Shown: in pieces, positions 58,938 to 64,000 of the stretch
Numbering within the stretch: position 1 is the first letter of the stretch
How the letters are laid out: every line of letters starts with the position of its first letter
Source: Silvibacterium dinghuense
Lineage (GTDB): Bacteria > Acidobacteriota > Terriglobia > Terriglobales > Acidobacteriaceae
Assembly (NCBI RefSeq): GCF_004123295.1
Contig: NZ_SDMK01000001.1
Location: 2,216,180 to 2,280,179, forward strand
Direction: 5' to 3'
DNA: 64,000 bases
Notes under the pieces: generated by a model
Told to the model about the DNA's origin: nothing
Database searches by the model: none
What the model saw: the letters and a program-made list of their open reading frames with translations, nothing else
Made by a program: the position numbers and the translations under genes

Positions 58938-59736
58938 TACAGGGACCAGAGCACAGAGCACAGGGCTCAGGCTGGCCGCAGCAACCGTGCTGCTGCTGGC
59001 CGTCGGCTGCCGTCAGGACATGCACGACCAGCCCAAGTTCATCCCGCAGCGCGGCACCGACTTCTTCGCCGACGGCCGCTCCGCGCGTCCGCAGGTCGAG
59101 CACACGGTGGCTCGTGGTCAGCTGCATGAGGACGAGTATTTCTACACCGGTCTTGTGGATGGCAAAGAGCAGGATGCGATGCCTTTTCCGGTGACCATGA
59201 CCGTGCTCGAGCGCGGGCAGGAACGGTTCAATGTCTATTGCACACCCTGTCATTCCCGCGTTGGCAATGGCGCGGGCATGATCGTGCAGCGCGGCTACAA
59301 GCCGGCAGGCAATTTTCATGATCCGAAGCGGCTGGCCGAGCCGCTCAGCCACTACTTCTATGTCATGTCGAACGGCTACGGCGCCATGCCGGATTATTCG
59401 GCGCAGCTGCCTCCGGCTGACCGCTGGGCCGTTGCCGCGTATATTCGCGCGCTGCAGCTCAGCCAGAACGCGACCACTGCGGATGTGCCCCAGGGCACGC
59501 AGGTCGAGCCCCTCTCCAGCATCGCAGAGCAGGAGGGACTGCCGGCCGCTTATGCCGGGGCGTGGGCCATGCCGGAGACCGCTGTTTCCGCGAAACCGAC
59601 CGGAAGGGTAGCCGCCGGAGCTCCGGAAGAAGATCAGGCTGCTCCAGCCTCAAAGAATCATTCGCCGATGAACCCGGAGACGAGCCCGGCCGGAACGAAG
59701 AACACCAGTCCTGCAGCCGCAGGATCAACGCACTGA
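58933..59736 (+). CDS. actE: Alternative complex III monoheme cytochrome c lipoprotein ActE (267 aa)
   Basis: A lipoprotein signal ends in LAVGC (Cys26 with the start used here), and a single c-type heme motif CTPCH is at 103-107, with GAMPDYSAQLP as a likely axial-Met region. This matches ActE. No ATG, GTG or TTG lies in a fitting place: the frame has ATT at 58933, directly after the strong site GGAGGTGGAG, then CTG 58972 and a GTG inside the signal peptide. ATT overlapping the actD stop is preferred but unusual. A low-complexity, Pro/Ala-rich C-terminal tail follows the heme domain. Confidence 0.85.
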   Translation: MNTGTRAQSTGLRLAAATVLLLAVGCRQDMHDQPKFIPQRGTDFFADGRSARPQVEHTVARGQLHEDEYFYTGLVDGKEQDAMPFPVTMTVLERGQERFNVYCTPCHSRVGNGAGMIVQRGYKPAGNFHDPKRLAEPLSHYFYVMSNGYGAMPDYSAQLPPADRWAVAAYIRALQLSQNATTADVPQGTQVEPLSSIAEQEGLPAAYAGAWAMPETAVSAKPTGRVAAGAPEEDQAAPASKNHSPMNPETSPAGTKNTSPAAAGSTH

Positions 59737-59754
59737 GGATCGTGGAAGACGCGC

Positions 59755-61041
59755 ATGAGCCAACGACATCAAACCCGCACGCTGCCTGCTGAGCTCGCCG
59801 CCCCGGCCTTCGTCGCCGGATGGCGCACGAGGGCGCTGGTGATCGGCGTCATCTTCGCGGCAATCGGCATCGTTCTGGCCTTTCTGAGCGGCGACGGCTG
59901 GAATCACTTCTTCCGCGCCTGGCTGCTGGGGCTGATGATCACCTTCGGCTTCGCCGTGGGCGGACAGGCGCTGCTGATGGTGCAGTATCTCTCCGGCGGC
60001 AAATGGGGCCTGCTGGTGCGGCGGCCGCTTGAGGCGATGAGCCGCACGCTGCTGCTGCCGGTCCTCTATTTCATTCCGATCGCGATTTACGGCGTCACCT
60101 ACGGGAAGCTCTACCTGTGGGCGCAATACCCCAATGCGGCCGAAGCGGCAAAGCAGAAGCTCATCACCAATGAGCAGGCGCATGCCATCATCTTCAAGCA
60201 CGGCCTGTTGAACCCGAAGGTCTTCTGGATCTACTCGTTCGTCGCATTCGCTATCTGGTTCCTCTTTGACTACCTGCTGAACAAGTGGTCCCTGCAGCGC
60301 GATGCGGACCCTGAGCCGCGCGTGCCCTACTGGCAGACGAAGTTCGAGAACATCAGCGGCGTCGGTGTCGTCACTTACGCAATCCTGCTCACCGGCTGCT
60401 CCATCTTCTGGGTCATGTCGCTTGACCCCACCTGGTATTCGACGGTTTATGGATTGCAGTTCCTCGTCGGCCAGGGATATGGCGTGCTGGCGCTGGTGAT
60501 CCTTACCCTGATTGGCCTTTCGCCCGCCGAACCGATCAAGACCATCTTCCGCGTCACCGAGCAGCATGATCTCGGCAAGCTCTGCTTCGCCTTCACGATG
60601 CTGAACATGTATCTTGCGTTCGCATCCTTCCTCATCATCTGGTCGGGCAATTCGCCGGAAGAGATTCCCTGGTATCTCGACCGTATCCGCGGCAACTGGG
60701 GCGTGATCGCCACGCTGGACGTGATCTTCCACTGGCTGATTCCGTTCTCCCTGCTGCTCTCGCGCGATCTCAAGCGCATCAAGGGTCGCCTGGTGGTGGT
60801 CTGCTGCATCATGATCTTCGCCCGCTGCTGGGATATGTGGTGGCTCATCGAGCCTAACTTCGCCGATGCCCGCCGCAACCTGCATTTCTCCTTCGGCATG
60901 CTGGAGTATGCGACTGTGCCGGTGGCCATGATCGCCATCTGGATGGCGTACTACTTCACGCAGCTGACGAAGCGTCCGCTGGTAGCCGTCAACGATCCTC
61001 ATCTCGCCGAGATCCTGGAGCCCGAACATGCCCACGCATAA
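59755..61041 (+). CDS. actF: Alternative complex III membrane subunit ActF (428 aa)
   Basis: An NrfD-related protein with about ten helices, the second integral subunit of the complex. Characteristic parts are FGFAVGGQALLMVQYLSGGK, FIPIAIYGVTYGKLYLW, YWQTKFENISGVGVVTYAIL, LDPTWYSTVYGLQFLVGQGY and MLEYATVPVAMIAIWMAYYF. Its end overlaps the next start by 14 nt. Confidence 0.92.
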   Translation: MSQRHQTRTLPAELAAPAFVAGWRTRALVIGVIFAAIGIVLAFLSGDGWNHFFRAWLLGLMITFGFAVGGQALLMVQYLSGGKWGLLVRRPLEAMSRTLLLPVLYFIPIAIYGVTYGKLYLWAQYPNAAEAAKQKLITNEQAHAIIFKHGLLNPKVFWIYSFVAFAIWFLFDYLLNKWSLQRDADPEPRVPYWQTKFENISGVGVVTYAILLTGCSIFWVMSLDPTWYSTVYGLQFLVGQGYGVLALVILTLIGLSPAEPIKTIFRVTEQHDLGKLCFAFTMLNMYLAFASFLIIWSGNSPEEIPWYLDRIRGNWGVIATLDVIFHWLIPFSLLLSRDLKRIKGRLVVVCCIMIFARCWDMWWLIEPNFADARRNLHFSFGMLEYATVPVAMIAIWMAYYFTQLTKRPLVAVNDPHLAEILEPEHAHA

Positions 61042-61693
61042 TCCGCATGACGTGCCCGAAAACAACGCTCACGGCCATCCCTCTCCGGAGATGCAGGAGT
61101 CGCTCCGCGAGGGCTATGAGGTCACCGATGTCAGTGCCCAGGGAATTCTGGTCTTCCTGGTCGGATTGCTGGTCACTGTCGGTGTCTTCTTCCTTTTCTG
61201 CTTCGGCATGGGCAAGGTCATCAACAACGTCCTGCAAAAAAGCGATGGCCCGGTGAACAAGTGGAATGCTTCCAGTGCGGAGCCGGCCGGAAAGCTGCGC
61301 AACATGGAGCCGGCCCCGGTGCAGGAACAGCAGGAGCTCCATCAGCTCACGCAGAAATTTCCCACGCCGCGCCTGGAGACGGATGACGGCAATCAGGATC
61401 TTGCGGATCTTCATCGCAGGGAAGACCTGTTGCTCGATCACTACAGCTGGATCGACGACTCGCACACCAAGGTGCGCATTCCCATCGACCGGGCGATGGA
61501 GTTGATCGCCCAGCGCGGCCTGCCTGTCGCTCCGGCTGTGGCCAATCCGGCGCCGCTGATGACCGGGGATGCAAAGCCTGTTGTGCAGGTGCCGCTCACC
61601 GACGGCTTCGCGCCGACAGCGTTTGAACAGGAAGAAAACAGCACGGCGAAGCTGGCCGGCGAGCAGGCTTCCAGCAAGGCAAATAACAACTAG
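61028..61693 (+). CDS. Unknown membrane-anchored protein in the act-cox operon (221 aa)
   Basis: One transmembrane helix (GILVFLVGLLVTVGVFFLF near 40-60) precedes a periplasmic region that contains REDLLLDHYSWIDDSHTKVR and IPIDRAMELIAQRGLP. The tail is low-complexity. I know this motif only as a conserved protein next to sco and coxB in Acidobacteriota and relatives; function unknown. No heme or metal motif. It overlaps actF and precedes sco by 24 nt, so it is probably an accessory subunit or assembly factor linking the complexes. Confidence 0.8.
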   Translation: MPTHNPHDVPENNAHGHPSPEMQESLREGYEVTDVSAQGILVFLVGLLVTVGVFFLFCFGMGKVINNVLQKSDGPVNKWNASSAEPAGKLRNMEPAPVQEQQELHQLTQKFPTPRLETDDGNQDLADLHRREDLLLDHYSWIDDSHTKVRIPIDRAMELIAQRGLPVAPAVANPAPLMTGDAKPVVQVPLTDGFAPTAFEQEENSTAKLAGEQASSKANNN

Positions 61694-61717
61694 CAGGCAG
61701 AAACAGGACTCTCGGGA

Positions 61718-62650
61718 ATGCGAACCAGAATGCAGACGGCGAAGACAATCCGGAAGGCAGCAGCGAGCATGATGCGGATGCTCTCGCTGCTGGCCGGGGT
61801 GTCGATCCTTGCTCTGGCATGGGCTCCGGCCCGGGCGCAGGTCTCCGACTATGGTTCGAAGCAGGCCGGTCCTATCCGCGATGAGGCTCCTGCGCTGATT
61901 CAGCGTGTGGCCATCACCCAGAAGCTCAACACCCGCCTTCCGCTCGATCTCACCTTCCGTGACGAAGCCGGAAAGACGGTGAAGCTGGGAGACTACTTCG
62001 GTCAGAAGCCGGCGATTCTCGGCCTCGTCTACTACCGCTGCAAGATGCTCTGCCCGGAAGAGATCGACGGTCTGGTCGGCGCGCTGGAGATGGTGAAGTT
62101 CTCACCGGGCAAGGACTTCAATGTTCTCTTTGTGAGCATCGATCCGGCCGAGACTCCGGCGGATGCGGCAAAGAGCAAGGCCTACTACGTGAAGCGCTAT
62201 GGCCGTCCGCAGACCGCCGCGGGTTGGCACTTCCTCACCGGTCAACAGCCTGAGATCGACGCTCTGGCAAAGGCCGTAGGGTACGGCTATACACGCGTTC
62301 CGGGACCGGACGGAAAGATGACGGAGTTCGCGCATGCCTCGGCCATTCAGCTCGTGACGCCGGGCGGTGTGCTCGCCCAGTACTACCTCGGTGTCGATTA
62401 CTCGTCGCGCGATCTGCAGCTTGGCTTGGTCGAGGCCTCGCAGGGCAAGATCGGCACGCCGGTCGATGCCATTCTCACCTACTGCTACCGCTATAACCCG
62501 CTGCTCAACCGGCATGACCTGTTAATTGCCCGCATCGTTCAGGCCGGATGTCTTCTTACGATGTTGATTCTTGGCTCCTACATGGTGATCAACTTCCGGC
62601 GCGACGTACGCGAAGCCCGGAAGCTGACCCGGAAAGCCGCGCTCGGATAA
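61718..62650 (+). CDS. SCO1/SenC copper chaperone (310 aa)
   Basis: SCO proteins deliver copper to the CuA site of oxidase subunit II. A signal/anchor helix lies at about 21-40 (LSLLAGVSILALAWAPARA). The thioredoxin-like core has the copper ligands Cys108 and Cys112 in YYRCKMLCPEE, and the conserved His in FAHASAIQLV. A C-terminal helix (QAGCLLTMLILGSYMVINF) anchors it again, as is common in this gene neighbourhood. It lies directly upstream of coxB. Confidence 0.9.
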   Translation: MRTRMQTAKTIRKAAASMMRMLSLLAGVSILALAWAPARAQVSDYGSKQAGPIRDEAPALIQRVAITQKLNTRLPLDLTFRDEAGKTVKLGDYFGQKPAILGLVYYRCKMLCPEEIDGLVGALEMVKFSPGKDFNVLFVSIDPAETPADAAKSKAYYVKRYGRPQTAAGWHFLTGQQPEIDALAKAVGYGYTRVPGPDGKMTEFAHASAIQLVTPGGVLAQYYLGVDYSSRDLQLGLVEASQGKIGTPVDAILTYCYRYNPLLNRHDLLIARIVQAGCLLTMLILGSYMVINFRRDVREARKLTRKAALG

Positions 62651-62655
62651 CCGCG

Positions 62656-63762
62656 ATGCACACTTTCATCAGCCCCGTTCTCTGGCAATTCCTCGTCAAG
62701 TGGTTGACGCACTTCGCGATCTTCCCACCCGAAGCGTCGGGCATTGCGCCCTATACCGACGCGCTCTATTTCTATCTCGTCGCGATTTCCATCTTCGGCT
62801 TTGTCCTGGTCGTGCTGCTGGTTACGGTCTTCTCCGTTCTTTATCGCAAGGAGCGCAGCCCGGAGGCCACGCAGATCGAAGGCTCTACGCTGCTGGAGGC
62901 CACGTGGACCATCATTCCGCTGGCCCTCTTCATGGTCACCTTCGTATGGGGCGCGCTGCTTTACTTCCGTATCTTCAATCCGCCGACCAACGCCATGAAC
63001 ATCTATGTGGTCGGCAAGCAGTGGATGTGGAAGGCCGAGCATCCGGGTGGCCAGCACGAGATCAACGCGCTGCATATCCCCGTAGGCCGGCCGGTGCAGC
63101 TCACCATGATTTCGCAGGACGTCTTCCACAGTTTCTCGATTCCCGCCTTCCGCGTGAAGCGCGAGGTCATCCCCGGCCGCTACACGACGGTCTGGTTCGA
63201 GGCGACACAGCCCGGTGAGTATCACCTCTTCTGCACGCAGTACTGCGGCACGCTGCACTCACAGATGATCGGAACGATTACGGCGATGAGCCAGCAGGAT
63301 TACGAGGCGTGGACGGCGGGCTCGACCAGCGGCATGTCGCTCGCACAGAACGGGGAGCGCCTCTTCGCGAGCCTCGGCTGCAACAGCTGCCATTCGGGAG
63401 ATGCCGCGGCGCGCGGTCCCAATCTGGCGCAGGTGTACGGCGCGAAGCTTCCCCTTTCCGGCGGCGGCTATGCGATGGTGGACGACGCTTTCCTCCGCGA
63501 TTCGATCCTCAACCCGACCATGCATCAGACTGCCGGCTACGCCCCCATCATGCCGACCTATCAGGGGCAGATCAGTGAAGAGGGGCTGATCGATATTGTC
63601 GAGTACATCAAATCGTTGCACTCCAACTTCCGCATCCAGCAGACACTGAATACCAGCCAGGTCCAGAATGCAGTGCAGGAGGGCATTTCCGGTGCGGGGC
63701 ATAGCGGTGAAGCTGCCGCGCATCCGGCCTCAGCAGCACAGCCCAAGGTGGTGAGCCAATGA
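62656..63762 (+). CDS. coxB: Cytochrome c oxidase subunit II with fused heme c, caa3-type (368 aa)
   Basis: Two helices (about 40-62 and 84-104) precede the cupredoxin CuA domain with ligands His158, Cys193, Cys197, His201 and Met204 ([12 protein letters not shown]). A cytochrome c domain follows with heme motif CNSCH (242-246) and axial Met in [10 protein letters not shown]. The fused heme marks a caa3-type enzyme, which can take electrons directly from alternative complex III. ATG 62656 is 5 nt after the sco stop. Its stop overlaps the coxA start (ATGA). Confidence 0.94.
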   Translation: MHTFISPVLWQFLVKWLTHFAIFPPEASGIAPYTDALYFYLVAISIFGFVLVVLLVTVFSVLYRKERSPEATQIEGSTLLEATWTIIPLALFMVTFVWGALLYFRIFNPPTNAMNIYVVGKQWMWKAEHPGGQHEINALHIPVGRPVQLTMISQDVFHSFSIPAFRVKREVIPGRYTTVWFEATQPGEYHLFCTQYCGTLHSQMIGTITAMSQQDYEAWTAGSTSGMSLAQNGERLFASLGCNSCHSGDAAARGPNLAQVYGAKLPLSGGGYAMVDDAFLRDSILNPTMHQTAGYAPIMPTYQGQISEEGLIDIVEYIKSLHSNFRIQQTLNTSQVQNAVQEGISGAGHSGEAAAHPASAAQPKVVSQ

Positions 63763-64000
63763 GCAGTACTATCGTCAGCCTCCCCGACCAGACGACCGCG
63801 ACGTTGCCGAAGCATACGTATCTGAATAATGAGTACGGCCTCAAGAGCTGGCTGCTCACCCGTGACCATAAGCGCATCGGCATCCTCTACCTGATCACGA
63901 TCACCTTCTTTTTCTTTATTGGCGGCGCGATGGCCGGGCTCGTCCGGCTCGAGTTGTTAACGCCGCAGACGGATCTGCTCGCGGCCGATACCTATAACAA
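63759..64000 (+). CDS. coxA: Cytochrome c oxidase subunit I (partial, N-terminal 80 residues)
   Basis: The gene runs off the right edge. Its first residues are [20 protein letters not shown], then [19 protein letters not shown], the standard start of heme-copper oxidase subunit I, and the first helix [20 protein letters not shown], followed by the Q-loop start TPQTDLL. The catalytic histidines lie beyond the window. ATGA overlap with coxB. Confidence 0.93.
   Translation, partial: MSSTIVSLPDQTTATLPKHTYLNNEYGLKSWLLTRDHKRIGILYLITITFFFFIGGAMAGLVRLELLTPQTDLLAADTYN

Overview
The window is a GC-rich bacterial chromosome segment that most likely belongs to subdivision 1 Acidobacteriota (Terriglobia; relatives of Terriglobus, Granulicella, Edaphobacter or Silvibacterium). 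The markers are a DUF3738/TIGR03435 'soil' protein, a PadR-regulated duplicated orphan permease (ADOP), secreted proteins with an N-terminal LPDAP motif, alternative complex III feeding a caa3-type oxidase, an HpnI-like hopanoid glycosyltransferase, and a Tes-like radical SAM enzyme. LptD, lipoproteins and outer-membrane barrels show a diderm envelope. The genus is inferred from gene content; no rRNA or tRNA gene was found.

Layout. 1-1745: a tandem array of near-identical tiny secreted-peptide genes (176-bp period, at least three copies) closed by an intrinsic terminator, then two overlapping genes for membrane proteins of unknown function. 2130-12833: lptD, two RDD proteins, a ROK-family protein, soluble transhydrogenase sthA, a ThiE/TenI protein carrying a 12-bp minisatellite, a thioesterase, and a PfpI gene divergent from a TipA-like MerR regulator. 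12945-16111: a padR-ADOP operon. 16112-17106: a 1-kb repeat-rich gap and probable long leader of a DEAD-box helicase. 18466-24580: rlpA with a small partner gene, a secreted protein, ilvD, a DUF3738 gene broken by one in-frame stop, and an outer-membrane barrel. 24976-27069: the Tes-like radical SAM enzyme. 27234-39287: secreted glycan degradation (GH29, GH3 with PA14, an (alpha/alpha)6 glycosidase), mutY, an M28 peptidase and regulators. 39310-49240: ychF, two MacB-like permeases without an ATPase, hpnI-like and ArnT-like glycosyltransferases, a Rieske oxygenase, and an MBL hydrolase. 49252-52627: a GH57 protein and an AlkA-type glycosylase. 52943-64000: the respiratory operon actABCDEF, an unknown gene, sco, coxB and coxA (running off the end).

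The respiratory block reads as one transcription unit with stop/start overlaps: quinol is oxidised by alternative complex III, electrons pass through the c-type hemes of ActA and ActE to the fused heme c and CuA of CoxB, and on to CoxA, with SCO supplying copper to CuA. Many intergenic gaps, especially between convergent genes, hold members of at least four families of interspersed palindromic repeats. The least explained elements are the peptide array at the left edge, the radical SAM enzyme, and the 221-residue protein inside the respiratory operon.
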